A DNA stretch of 49,778 nt from Verrucomicrobiaceae bacterium (GTDB lineage Bacteria; Verrucomicrobiota; Verrucomicrobiia; Verrucomicrobiales; Akkermansiaceae). Position numbers and translations under genes: made by a program. This document shows positions 40,585 through 48,997 of the stretch, piece by piece. How positions within the stretch are numbered: the stretch's first letter is position 1; every line of letters starts with the position of its first letter. The notes under the pieces were generated by a model, which was not told the origin of the DNA, did no database searches, and saw nothing but the letters and a program-made list of their open reading frames with translations. The stretch spans positions 1-49,778 of the forward strand of contig JAIXQS010000131.1 of NCBI GenBank assembly GCA_027485615.1, in the 5' to 3' direction.

Positions 40585-41985
40585 TCAGATCCCGAACACT
40601 TTCCCGATCACGCCGAAGACACCCTCCCAGATCCTTGCGACGGGGTTGCGTTTGCCACCCGTGACTTGTTGCTGGATGACGTGGCCATGGCCTTGGAAAA
40701 AATCATCGAACAAAGCATTTTTCCCCCGGAGATAAGCGATGAATGTCTCCGCGCGCTTCGGCGAGTGGCTCAGGTGCGGGCTGAAAGCAGCGGTGAGATG
40801 GCTGTTCACGCGGCGGCCCGGCCACTCGGGGAGCACCTCCTCCACCTGCACGCCACGCTGCGCGGAAAACACCAGTTTCGCCGGCCCGTCGATGATCAGG
40901 TAGCGGAAGCGGAGGTTCACCCAGGCGTGGAGTTTTCCAAACACCCAGCGCGAACGGATGCGCGGCGGCTTGCCGAGGGGGTGCGACACCGCAACGAGAT
41001 AATGTGGGCGGAACACCATCGATTTCCCCTCTGGAATCTCCAAGACCGCGAGTTCCTCCGTGGCATCCTCGCTCGTGGAGAGCGTGACCTGCCCACCGAC
41101 ACTGCCGGTGTTGCGGATGCGCGTGAGCATGAAAAGCCCCGCCGCCATGCTCGAAAACGGATACCGCCAATCCATCAGCCACTTCGTCTTCTTCTCGAAG
41201 CCACCCATGGAACCCTGCAGGTAATCCACCTTCGCCATCAGCACCTCATTCTCGCCGAGGTGGATGCGCTGCGCGGGATGACTCGCGGTCGCCGTGATGC
41301 CCTCGCCGCCCGGAGACTCAGAGCCTAACAGGATGGGCTCCGACGATTCCGCGATGGGCGCGATGAGATAGTAGGCGGCGAGTTTCCAAAGAAATGGGAC
41401 AATGATCAGCACCGCGAGGATCAGCAGGGCTTTGAGCGCGAGTTGACGCAGCTCTTTTGTCATCAACTCGTCGAGCGTTCGCCTCATGCCTTGGATTTCC
41501 CTGAGCTGCTTCTCCTTCTCATCGCGGAGAAGTTCGCGGCGCCTGATCTCCTCCTCCGTTTCACCGCCATCAATGCGGAGCTGCTTGAGTTGTTTCGAAG
41601 ACTCGCCGATCTCGCTGCGCAACCTTTGCTCCTTCGCATCAATGAGGGCTTTCTCCTCCTCCACCTCGCCCCTGCGGAAAATGTTCAACACCTTCTCCAG
41701 CCAGTCCTCCATGATTCTTCGCTTTTCCTCAAGCTCCCTCAACTCCGCCATCTTCCCCTCGATTTCGCCGCTGATCCCCTTCGCACGCTCGGCCAGCTCT
41801 CCGACCAATGCCTTGCTCTCGCTGAGCTCCGCGATGGCTTTCTCCAGTTCCTTTTCATGGTAACGCACGACCATCGGCGGCACGACCTTGATCACGAATA
41901 TCGCCAGCAAAATGCCGAGGATCACTGCATAAATCAGGACTTTACCAGCAAGCCAGGCGATGATCCGTGCGATGATCTGTCCCAT
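40585..41985 (-). CDS. Membrane protein with long coiled coil
   Basis: 466 residues. N-terminal membrane helix (about 15-40), a 130-residue charged coiled coil (44-180; EKELEKAIAELSESKALVGE...), a second membrane helix (182-203), then a beta-rich soluble domain (225-420) with RIHLGENEVLMAKVDYLQGS and VFRPHYLVAVSHPL, which resembles AIM24/tubby-like barrels, and an amphipathic end. With both helices spanning, the coiled coil lies on one side of the membrane and the barrel on the same side after a return pass. No family is named with certainty. Confidence 0.6.
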   Translation of the reverse strand: MGQIIARIIAWLAGKVLIYAVILGILLAIFVIKVVPPMVVRYHEKELEKAIAELSESKALVGELAERAKGISGEIEGKMAELRELEEKRRIMEDWLEKVLNIFRRGEVEEEKALIDAKEQRLRSEIGESSKQLKQLRIDGGETEEEIRRRELLRDEKEKQLREIQGMRRTLDELMTKELRQLALKALLILAVLIIVPFLWKLAAYYLIAPIAESSEPILLGSESPGGEGITATASHPAQRIHLGENEVLMAKVDYLQGSMGGFEKKTKWLMDWRYPFSSMAAGLFMLTRIRNTGSVGGQVTLSTSEDATEELAVLEIPEGKSMVFRPHYLVAVSHPLGKPPRIRSRWVFGKLHAWVNLRFRYLIIDGPAKLVFSAQRGVQVEEVLPEWPGRRVNSHLTAAFSPHLSHSPKRAETFIAYLRGKNALFDDFFQGHGHVIQQQVTGGKRNPVARIWEGVFGVIGKVFGI

Positions 41986-42049
41986 GATGGTGAAGGTTGC
42001 GGGAGAACGACAGCCGCGCGTTAGGAAACGTAATCCGCAGGCGGAACTT

Positions 42050-42829
42050 TCAACCCTCGATCATCGCGTAGGCGTTGTGGTTGTGGATCGACTCGAAATT
42101 CTCCGCCTCCACCCGGAACCATTTCACCGCCGCGTGGCTCCTGAGACCGGCTGCGACATTTCTCGCCAGATCCTCAACGAAGACCGGTTGGTCGTAGGCG
42201 CGCTCGGTCACCGCTTTCTCGTCCACCCTTTTCAAACCGGCGTAGAGTTCACAGCTTGCGGAGGATTCGGCGAGGTCGATGAGTTCCGAAAAAGTCAGAC
42301 CTTCATCGGCCTCGACGGAGATGGTGACCATGCCGCGCTGGTTGTGCGCACCCCTTTCGCTGATCGCCTTGGAGCACGGACATAGCGTCGCCACTGGAAC
42401 CTGGAGGCTGAGGAAAATCGCGTCGCCCTCTCCCACCGAGTGTCGGCACTCCATGCCGAGCTCGTAATCCAGCTTGCTGCGCATTCCGGAAACGGGAGCT
42501 TCTTTCTCGCGGAACACCGTAAACTCGCAGCCGACCTGCGCGCGCTCCGCCTGGAGTCTCGATGCCAGATCTTTTGTCAAACGCATCACCGAAGCCCCGC
42601 TGAGCGGCTCGGAAAAATCATGCAGCGCCTCCACGAAACGACTCATGTGCGTGCCTTTGAGATGCGCGGGCAGCTCCACGGTCATCTCGAATTTCGCGAC
42701 CGTATGTAGGATGACACCATCCTCACCCAGGTAAGTTGCCGGATAACGCAGCTCCCGCACGCCCACCCGGTCGATCACAATCTCGCGGTGATCCGACTCG
42801 CTCTGTGTATCCGGCAATCCGTTCATCAT
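42050..42829 (-). CDS. folE2: GTP cyclohydrolase FolE2 (type IB)
   Basis: 259 residues. Converts GTP to dihydroneopterin triphosphate, the first step of folate synthesis. Family marks: KGTHMSRF (58-65), the catalytic/metal Cys block LCPCSKAIS (149-157) and RGAHNQRG (159-166), and a C-terminal VEAENFESIHNHNA. FolE2 works with metals other than zinc and is often used where zinc is scarce; whether this gene is Zur-controlled cannot be seen. Two adjacent ATGs (42829, 42826). No other folate gene is adjacent; a terminator for rpsR separates it from the upstream genes. Confidence 0.94.
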   Translation of the reverse strand: MMNGLPDTQSESDHREIVIDRVGVRELRYPATYLGEDGVILHTVAKFEMTVELPAHLKGTHMSRFVEALHDFSEPLSGASVMRLTKDLASRLQAERAQVGCEFTVFREKEAPVSGMRSKLDYELGMECRHSVGEGDAIFLSLQVPVATLCPCSKAISERGAHNQRGMVTISVEADEGLTFSELIDLAESSASCELYAGLKRVDEKAVTERAYDQPVFVEDLARNVAAGLRSHAAVKWFRVEAENFESIHNHNAYAMIEG

Positions 42830-42859
42830 TTTTCCATTTGCCCCCGGTCACGGAAGGCG

Positions 42860-42890
42860 AAAAAGCCCGCCCGGTGATGCGGGCGGGCTT
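42860..42890 (-). terminator. Rho-independent terminator after rpsR
   Basis: AAGCCCGCCC (42863-42872) pairs perfectly with GGGCGGGCTT (42881-42890), 8-nt loop; on the minus strand the stem is followed by a T run (42864-42860). It closes the rpmG-rpsR transcript. Confidence 0.88.
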
Positions 42891-42933
42891 GAAATCGAAA
42901 TCTCCATGCTATTCGCAGAAATCATCCCGATGC

Positions 42934-43176
42934 TCAGGGCATCAGGTTGATCGCGCGGGACTGCTTGATCGCGTTGTTGATGTGGCGGTGCAGCTTGGCG
43001 GAAACACCCGTCACGCGGCGAGGAAGGATCTTGCCTGTCTCGGAAGTGAACTTGCCGAGGATTTCCGGGTTGGTGGGTGTCAATTGCTCGACAGGGATGT
43101 CCTGCCTGCGGCGGGTCATCTGGCGGTTCGCCTTACGGAAATTGATGCGGCGTTGGATGGTCTTTGGCTCGGACAT
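42934..43176 (-). CDS. rpsR: 30S ribosomal protein S18
   Basis: 80 residues. [20 protein letters not shown] (47-66) and [15 protein letters not shown] (66-80) are the S18 core, which binds 16S rRNA in the platform with S6. No zinc-binding cysteines are present. It starts 4 nt after the rpmG stop, and the pair is followed by a strong terminator. rpsF and ssb, frequent partners elsewhere, are not here. Confidence 0.96.
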   Translation of the reverse strand: MSEPKTIQRRINFRKANRQMTRRRQDIPVEQLTPTNPEILGKFTSETGKILPRRVTGVSAKLHRHINNAIKQSRAINLMP

Positions 43177-43180
43177 AAAA

Positions 43181-43354
43181 CTAGCGGAGTTCGCGGTGAA
43201 GGGTGCGGCGCTTAAGGAAGTGGTTGAACTTCACTTTCTCCAGGCGGCCTGGAGTGCGTAGGCTTTTCTTGTTACGCGTGGTGACGTAACGGGAGGTCGG
43301 TTTGCCCTCGGCTTTCGCTTCGGTGCATTCAAGTATGATGATTTCGCGTGGCAT
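43181..43354 (-). CDS. rpmG: 50S ribosomal protein L33
   Basis: 57 residues: [20 protein letters not shown], then [20 protein letters not shown] and [17 protein letters not shown]. This fits L33 well (LECTEAK, SRYxTTRNKK, NxFLKRxTLHRE). It has one cysteine rather than two CxxC pairs, so it is the zinc-free form. First gene of rpmG-rpsR; the upstream dksA-like gene ends 27 nt before it. Confidence 0.95.
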   Translation of the reverse strand: MPREIIILECTEAKAEGKPTSRYVTTRNKKSLRTPGRLEKVKFNHFLKRRTLHRELR

Positions 43355-43381
43355 GGTGATTTGCGGGGGGCGGACTATGGT

Positions 43382-44368
43382 TCATTCGTCATCCTCGTCA
43401 AGCGAAACCGTGACGGAATCCTCATCTTCTTGCGGAATGCCTCCGCTGAAGCCCACTTCGTCGGAAGGACGGAACCTGCGGTTGCCGTATTCCTTCTCCC
43501 ATTGTGCCTGGCATTCGACGGTCAGGCGGGCGAACGGAATCGCCTCAAGGCGGGCGGTGGGGATTTTCTTCTCGGAAATTTCGCAGTTCCCGTAGGTTCC
43601 TCCCTTGATGCGGCGGAGGGCTTGCTCGATTTCGTAGAGGGCATCCTGTTCCTTGGCGAGGACGGAGAGTGCGAAGTCGCGGTCGTAGGCGTCGCTGCCC
43701 GCATCGCCTTGGTGCTGGCCGCTGCCGGACGCTTCGCTGCCTTCCGGCGCATTGCGAATGGTGTCGCGGGTCATGCCTGACATGGAATCGACGAGTGAAT
43801 CACGGAGATCAAGGAGGCGCTGACGCTGCTTCTCGATAAACGCAGGGCTGTGGCTACCGCCGCCGTTTGCGGAAGCCTTCGGGATCGGCTCGGCCTTTGG
43901 CGGAACAAAGGGTGGCTTCTTCGGAGCTGGCGGTGGGGGCACGCTGACCAGAGAGGATTTCCGCACTACCGGCTTGCTGGCCACCACTTTCTTCTCAGGT
44001 GCCTTCACGGGCGAAGGAGCTTTGGAAATCTCCTTCTTGGGTGGGGCGGGCTTCTTGGCGGGAGCCGCTTTTTTCACCGGTGCCACCTTCCGGGCGGGAA
44101 CCGCTTTCTTCAAAACCTTTTTCGCCGGCGCGGCTTTCTTTGCGGGAGCCGGTTTTTTCACGGGCGCAGCTTTCTTTGCGGGAGCCGCTTTTTTCACAGG
44201 CGCGGCTTTCTTTGCGGGAGCCGATTTTTTCACGGGCGCAGCTTTCTTCACCGCTTTCTTTGCGGGAGCCACTTTTTTCGTGGGCACGGCTTTCTTTGCA
44301 ACGGGTTTTTTCGGGGAGCTTTTCGCGGGCATGATGGAATTTTTCTTGAGGATCTGGGTATCCGCCAT
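43382..44368 (-). CDS. DksA/TraR-like protein with histone-H1-like tail
   Basis: 328 residues in two parts. Residues 14-120 are a Lys/Ala/Pro array (PAKKAAPVKKAAPAKKA type) like histone H1 or bacterial HU/H1 tails, expected to bind DNA. After a Pro-rich linker, residues 175-300 are DksA/TraR-like: a coiled coil (EKQRQRLLDLRDSL...), DAYDRDFALSVLAKEQDALYEIEQALRRIKGGTYG, and a finger in which only two of four cysteines remain (NCEIS, VECQ). The acidic end is probably disordered. DksA acts in the RNA polymerase secondary channel; here the link to chromatin-like tails is unusual. Start at 44368; ATG at 44332 is an alternative. Confidence 0.8.
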   Translation of the reverse strand: MADTQILKKNSIMPAKSSPKKPVAKKAVPTKKVAPAKKAVKKAAPVKKSAPAKKAAPVKKAAPAKKAAPVKKPAPAKKAAPAKKVLKKAVPARKVAPVKKAAPAKKPAPPKKEISKAPSPVKAPEKKVVASKPVVRKSSLVSVPPPPAPKKPPFVPPKAEPIPKASANGGGSHSPAFIEKQRQRLLDLRDSLVDSMSGMTRDTIRNAPEGSEASGSGQHQGDAGSDAYDRDFALSVLAKEQDALYEIEQALRRIKGGTYGNCEISEKKIPTARLEAIPFARLTVECQAQWEKEYGNRRFRPSDEVGFSGGIPQEDEDSVTVSLDEDDE

Positions 44369-44531
44369 GCCTGTTACATCGACGAACTACCCTCCGGTAA
44401 GGGCGCGGTGGATTAGCCCTTCAAACAAAACGTTTCAAGGGGAAATTTCATATTATCGAAAATATCTTTCGCCAGCCTATGTGCCGGGAAGCTTGAATAG
44501 CTCCGTCCCTTTCCTAACCTGCGCACCCGAC

Positions 44532-45263
44532 ATGCAACTCAGCACGATTATCGAATCACTCCTCATCGCCTCGCAGGAGCCGCTTTCCTCCGAGGAAATG
44601 GCCCGCCTCGTCCGCGCCCGCGTCGCCGAAGCGGAGGATGTCCTGATACGTGAGACCGATGAAGGCTCCAGCCCCGCACCGCTTCAGCAATGGCTGACCG
44701 CGCTTGCCCAGACCGCACCGGAGCAGGTCGCCGAAGCGATTGCCGAACTGAACCGCCACTACGAGCAGAGCCAGCGCGCGTTCACGATCCTCGAACGTCC
44801 TAAGGGTTGGAAAATCTACACCCGCGCCGATTACGGAGATTTCGTGCGCCACCTGTTCCCCGGCCGGAAACCCGAGCGCCTTTCCGGCCCGGCGATGGAA
44901 ACGCTGGCCATCGTCGCATACCGCCAGCCGATCACCAAAGCCGCCATCGAGGCCGTGCGCGGCGTTTCCTGCGACGGCATGATCCAGAAACTCCTCGACC
45001 GCGACCTCGTCCGCATCGGCGGCCGCGCCGAGCTTCCGGGTCGCCCGCTCCTTTACCAGACCACCGATCTGTTTTTCGAACACTTCGGCATCAACAGCAT
45101 CGACGACCTCCCGAACGCTTCCGAGCTGCGCCGCGTGAAACTTCCTGAACCCAAGGAAGAAAGCGCACCCGTCGAGGAAGCCGAAAAGCAGCTTGCCCTC
45201 TCCGGCATCGGAACGCCCTCCGCTGCGGCCGGCGCAGAGTCCGACACCACCGAACCGTCATGA
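44532..45263 (+). CDS. scpB: Segregation and condensation protein B
   Basis: 243 residues. ScpB, with ScpA and Smc, forms the bacterial condensin that compacts and separates chromosomes. Paired winged helices are seen; the conserved block GPAMETLAIVAYRQPITKAA (about 118-137), then IEAVRGVSC, LLDRDLVRIGGRAELPGRPLLYQTT and FFEHFGINSIDDLP is diagnostic. The ATG at 44532 gives the usual N-terminus (LSTIIESLLIASQEPLSSEEM). A Pro/Ala/Glu tail follows the domain. The stop overlaps the pheA ATG by 4 nt, so they are coupled. Confidence 0.93.
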   Translation: MQLSTIIESLLIASQEPLSSEEMARLVRARVAEAEDVLIRETDEGSSPAPLQQWLTALAQTAPEQVAEAIAELNRHYEQSQRAFTILERPKGWKIYTRADYGDFVRHLFPGRKPERLSGPAMETLAIVAYRQPITKAAIEAVRGVSCDGMIQKLLDRDLVRIGGRAELPGRPLLYQTTDLFFEHFGINSIDDLPNASELRRVKLPEPKEESAPVEEAEKQLALSGIGTPSAAAGAESDTTEPS

Positions 45264-46330
45264 ACCTCGACGACATCCGCCAACAGATCGACCTGATCGA
45301 CCGGGACTTGCTCGACCTCCTCTCGCAGCGCGCGGATCTCGTCCACGAGGTCGGCGTGGTCAAAAAACGCGACGGCCTCCAGATTTACGCCCCTGAGCGC
45401 GAGCAGGCCTTGCTCGACCGGCTCATCGCCATGAACCAAGGTCGCCTGCCGGAAAAATCCATCCGCGCGATCTACCGTGAGATCATGTCCGCCGCGCTTG
45501 CCCTGGAGGATGATTTGAAAATCGCATACCTCGGCCCCGAAGGCACATGGACACACCAGGCCGCGATCAAAAAATTCGGCCACTCCGTTGCTTACTCGCC
45601 GCAGCCGAATTTCTCGGATGTCTTCGATCAGGTCGCGCGGCGGCAGGCGAATTACGGCGTCGTGCCCATCGAAAACTCCACGGAAGGCGCCGTTTCCCAT
45701 ACGCTGGATCTGTTCGTCGATTCCTCCCTCCACATCTGCGCCCAGATCCTGCTGCGCATCGAGAACTGCCTGATGTCCGCCATCCCGCGTGAAGAAATCA
45801 AAACCCTCTACTCCCACCCTCAGGTTTTCGGGCAGTGTCGGAGCTGGATTTTGAAAAATTTCCCCGAAGCGGATCTCGTCGAGGTCTCCTCGACCACAAA
45901 AGCCGCGGCGCTCGCCAGGGAGAAATCCGACGAAGGAGCCGCCGCCCTCGGGGGTGCTCTCGCGGCGGAGATCCACGGCCTCGATCTCCTCGAAACCTCC
46001 ATCCAGGATCGCGCGACGAACACCACCCGTTTCCTCGTGATCGGCGAGAAAACCTGCCCCCCCACCGGCAACGACCGCACCTCCATCCTTTTCGCCATCA
46101 ACGACCGCCCCGGCTCCTTGGTCAACGCGCTCAAGGCCTTCGACCACCTGCACATCAACCTCTCCAAGATCGAGTCCCGCCCCTCGAAACGGAAGGACTG
46201 GGAATACATCTTCCACGTCGATCTCTCCGGCCATGCTGAAACGGAAAACGTCGCTCAGGCGCTCTCCGAGCTTTCGGATCATTGCTCCTTCGTGAAAATC
46301 CTCGGCTCCTACCCGGACTCGGGCGAGTGA
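45260..46330 (+). CDS. pheA: Bifunctional chorismate mutase/prephenate dehydratase
   Basis: 356 residues making phenylpyruvate from chorismate in two steps. Chorismate mutase (1-85; IRQQIDLIDRDLLDLLSQRA, with the conserved ARG/LYS set), prephenate dehydratase (88-265; AYLGPEGTWTHQAA, GVVPIENSTEGAV, and the TNTTRF catalytic motif near 250), and a C-terminal ACT domain (275-352; NDRPGSLVNALKAF, ESRPSK) for phenylalanine feedback. Overlaps scpB by 4 nt. Complete. Confidence 0.95.
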   Translation: MNLDDIRQQIDLIDRDLLDLLSQRADLVHEVGVVKKRDGLQIYAPEREQALLDRLIAMNQGRLPEKSIRAIYREIMSAALALEDDLKIAYLGPEGTWTHQAAIKKFGHSVAYSPQPNFSDVFDQVARRQANYGVVPIENSTEGAVSHTLDLFVDSSLHICAQILLRIENCLMSAIPREEIKTLYSHPQVFGQCRSWILKNFPEADLVEVSSTTKAAALAREKSDEGAAALGGALAAEIHGLDLLETSIQDRATNTTRFLVIGEKTCPPTGNDRTSILFAINDRPGSLVNALKAFDHLHINLSKIESRPSKRKDWEYIFHVDLSGHAETENVAQALSELSDHCSFVKILGSYPDSGE

Positions 46331-46341
46331 TCGCTTGCCTC

Positions 46342-47073
46342 ATGCCACTCAAACTCTCCTCCCTTTTTTTCCTCGCGGCACTCCTAACAGGTTGCGCAAA
46401 CATCCCCGCCGCCAACGCACCCGATTTCAACTCCAAGATCCTCACCGCCGTGAAATCCATGCCCACCGGCGGCGGTTACGACGGCAGCGACGCCTCCAAA
46501 AATCTCCTGCACAGCGCATGCCCGATGCTCAACGACGGCAGGGTCCTCGTGGACGCGAACCGCGCCAAGCCCAGCTTCTGCTCCGGCGCGACCTACCTCG
46601 TGTTGCTCAAGGCGATGGATGATGACTGGGAGGAAATGCGGCCCGAGATCGACCAGAAGGACGGACATGGCGTGTTCGGGCGCTGGAACTCGAACGGCCC
46701 GGGCGCCGCCAAACTCGTGGCGGATCTCGGTGCCGGGAAAAATTTCACCTCATGGGAAGAGGCGCGCCCCGGCGATTTCCTGAAAATCTGGTGGACGGAT
46801 GAGATCGGCGGCCGCGAGCGCGGACACCACGTCGTCTATCTCGGCCACCATGCCGAAACCGTCCGCTTCTGGTCCAGCAACCAGCCCGGCGGTTACGGAA
46901 ATAAATCGGTGCCGCGCCGCGATTGCCGACGCGTCCTTTTCACCCGCATCACGAACCCGGAAAAATTCGCCACCGTGAAGAACTTACCTGCGTCCGACCC
47001 ATGGCTGGCCGCGATGTTGCGCGAGGATTTCACATGGGATGACGTGGTTGCGAAATGCCGGGTGAGGCAGTGA
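46342..47073 (+). CDS. Lipoprotein with papain-like (NlpC/CHAP-like) motif
   Basis: 243 residues. Lipoprotein signal with LLTGC (Cys 18). The mature part has a cysteine in PSFCSGATYLVLLKAM (about 77-92) at the start of a helix and histidines in ERGHHVVYLGHH (about 165-176), an arrangement like the Cys-His pair of NlpC/P60 and CHAP peptidases. It may cut peptidoglycan peptides in the periplasm, but the family is not assigned with certainty. ATG at 46342 is 11 nt after pheA, so it could be in the same transcript. An in-frame start further upstream would place the signal inside. Confidence 0.65.
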   Translation: MPLKLSSLFFLAALLTGCANIPAANAPDFNSKILTAVKSMPTGGGYDGSDASKNLLHSACPMLNDGRVLVDANRAKPSFCSGATYLVLLKAMDDDWEEMRPEIDQKDGHGVFGRWNSNGPGAAKLVADLGAGKNFTSWEEARPGDFLKIWWTDEIGGRERGHHVVYLGHHAETVRFWSSNQPGGYGNKSVPRRDCRRVLFTRITNPEKFATVKNLPASDPWLAAMLREDFTWDDVVAKCRVRQ

Positions 47074-47124
47074 GCCTGTCTCATTTCCTGAAACCTCGCC
47101 CCGCATTTTTCCGTAGGTGATTCG

Positions 47125-48978
47125 TTGCTCCGTATCCCCGTCATCACCCTGCTCGCCGCGCCGCTCCTTTCCGCGCAGGAGAAGATCTCTTACGACGACC
47201 ACATCCTGCCCCTCTTCGAGCAGACGTGCCTGAATTGCCATAACCCGGACAAGACCAAAGGCGGTCTCGATCTCTCCACCTTTGCGGGTGCCATGAAAGG
47301 CGGCTCCTCCGGGAAAATCGTCGAACCCGGCGATGTTTCCTCGACCCTCATCAACCTCGTCAAACAAACCGCCGAGCCGAAGATGCCGCCCGAGGGCGAC
47401 AAGCTCTCCGCCCCGCAGATCGATCTTCTCGTGAAATGGGTCGAGGGCGGCTTGCTGGAAAACAAATCCTCTTCCGCGCGGAAACCGGAGAAGCCGAAGT
47501 TCGAGACCGCGCTCCGTTCCGATCCCGCCGCGAAACCCGAGGGCCCGCCGCCCATGCCGGAGCATCTCCTGTTAGAGCCGCCCGTCCTCACAGAGCGCCC
47601 GTCCGCCGTCCACGCCATCGCCGCCTCGCCATGGGCTCCCTTGCTCGCCGTCACCTCACAGCGGCAGATCCTGCTGCACCACACGGAGACCCTGGAACTC
47701 ATCGGCATCCTCCCGTTTCCCGAAGGCGATCCCATCTCGCTCGCCTTCACTCCGGACGGTCGCTACCTGATCGCGGGCGGCGGTATCCCCGGGAAAAACG
47801 GCCTCACCATCACCTTCGATGTCACCAACGGCTCGCGCGTCGTCTCGGCGGGGAAAGAATTCGATTCCATCCTCGCCGCCGACATCCGCCCGGGCTTCGA
47901 CATCGTCGCCACCGGCGGGCCGTCGAAACTCCTCAACCTCTGGAACACCTCCACCGGCGAGCGCGTCCACTCCGTCAAGAAACACACCGACTGGATCACC
48001 GCCCTCGACATTTCCCCCGATGGCATCCTGCTCGCCAGCGGCGACCGCAACGGCGGCGTGTGGGCCTGGGAGGCGGAGACGGCGAACGAATTCCACACCC
48101 TCCGCGCCCATCAGGCCGCGATCACCGCCCTCGCCTTCCGCTCCGATTCGAACCTCCTCGCCTCCGCCTCCGAGGATGGCTCCGTGCGTTTCTGGGAAAT
48201 GAACAACGGCGGCGAGGTGAAAAAAATCGACGCCCACCCCGGCGGTGTCACCGCCTTCGCCTTCACCGGAAACGGCTCCTTCGTCACCGCCGGCCGCGAT
48301 AACAAAGCGAAGCTCTGGAAAGCCGATTTCAACATCCTGCGTGAAATCCCGCTCCCCACCCTTCCCACCGCGGCCGCCTTCAGCGGGGATGGCAAGCGCG
48401 CCTTCGTTACGGATTCTCAGGGCAAGATCCACGCCTTCTCCGCCGAGGAAAAAGGCTCCGCCGAGATCACTTCTTTCCCCACTAACCCGCCCTCCATCGA
48501 GACACGGCTTCAAACCATTGCGAACCGAATCAAGGAAATCGAAGCCGTAGACGAAATCGCCAAACTGAGAGGACAGGAAAAGCGCTGGAACGCCGCCGCC
48601 ATCAACACCCGCGTCCTCCACACCACCTCCGAAACGCTAGCTCTCGCCGCTCGCAGCGAAGAAGACATCGGCGGTTTTTCCTCATCGCTCGCCGAGGTGG
48701 ATGCCGCCGTCGCCGCGCTAAATGGGAAGCGGGCGCAGCGTGATGCCTTCGCGAACATCCTCGGATCGGAGGGACTTTCCGGAGGCCACCGCGAAGAGGC
48801 GATGGCCACCCTCAGCGCGCTCGACGCCTCGGTGAGAAACCTCAGGGACGCCCTCCGCGAAAAGGAAAGCGCCGTTGCGAACACACGCAAGTCCGCAGAC
48901 ACCACCCTAATTACTCTCAGCGAATCGAAAACCGAAGAGAGACGTCTCCGCGGCGCCTACCAAAAGGCATTGGAATGA
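47125..48978 (+). CDS. Planctomycete-type cytochrome c fused to WD40 repeats
   Basis: 617 residues. A signal peptide (1-18) precedes a PSCyt1-type cytochrome domain (20-112): CLNCH (35-39) and KMPPEGDKL near 87. Residues 150-450 form WD40 repeats (e.g. SVKKHTDWITALDISPDGILLASGDRNGGVWAWEAE; TLRAHQAAITALAFRSDSNLLASASEDGSVRFWE), and 455-617 a coiled coil. TTG start at 47125 with TAGGTGA ribosome site 4 nt before it, a good reason for the rare start. Function in Verrucomicrobia/Planctomycetes unknown; often near DUF1501/DUF1549 genes, which are not here. Confidence 0.88.
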   Translation: MLRIPVITLLAAPLLSAQEKISYDDHILPLFEQTCLNCHNPDKTKGGLDLSTFAGAMKGGSSGKIVEPGDVSSTLINLVKQTAEPKMPPEGDKLSAPQIDLLVKWVEGGLLENKSSSARKPEKPKFETALRSDPAAKPEGPPPMPEHLLLEPPVLTERPSAVHAIAASPWAPLLAVTSQRQILLHHTETLELIGILPFPEGDPISLAFTPDGRYLIAGGGIPGKNGLTITFDVTNGSRVVSAGKEFDSILAADIRPGFDIVATGGPSKLLNLWNTSTGERVHSVKKHTDWITALDISPDGILLASGDRNGGVWAWEAETANEFHTLRAHQAAITALAFRSDSNLLASASEDGSVRFWEMNNGGEVKKIDAHPGGVTAFAFTGNGSFVTAGRDNKAKLWKADFNILREIPLPTLPTAAAFSGDGKRAFVTDSQGKIHAFSAEEKGSAEITSFPTNPPSIETRLQTIANRIKEIEAVDEIAKLRGQEKRWNAAAINTRVLHTTSETLALAARSEEDIGGFSSSLAEVDAAVAALNGKRAQRDAFANILGSEGLSGGHREEAMATLSALDASVRNLRDALREKESAVANTRKSADTTLITLSESKTEERRLRGAYQKALE

Positions 48979-48997
48979 TCAGGGGCAAAAAACGCCC

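Noticed and set aside
43850..44530. Long plus-strand frame with GAAFFAGAAFF-type repeats
   Set aside because: It is the antisense of the Lys/Ala/Pro array of the DksA-like gene, whose DksA half is clearly real; scpB begins only at 44532.
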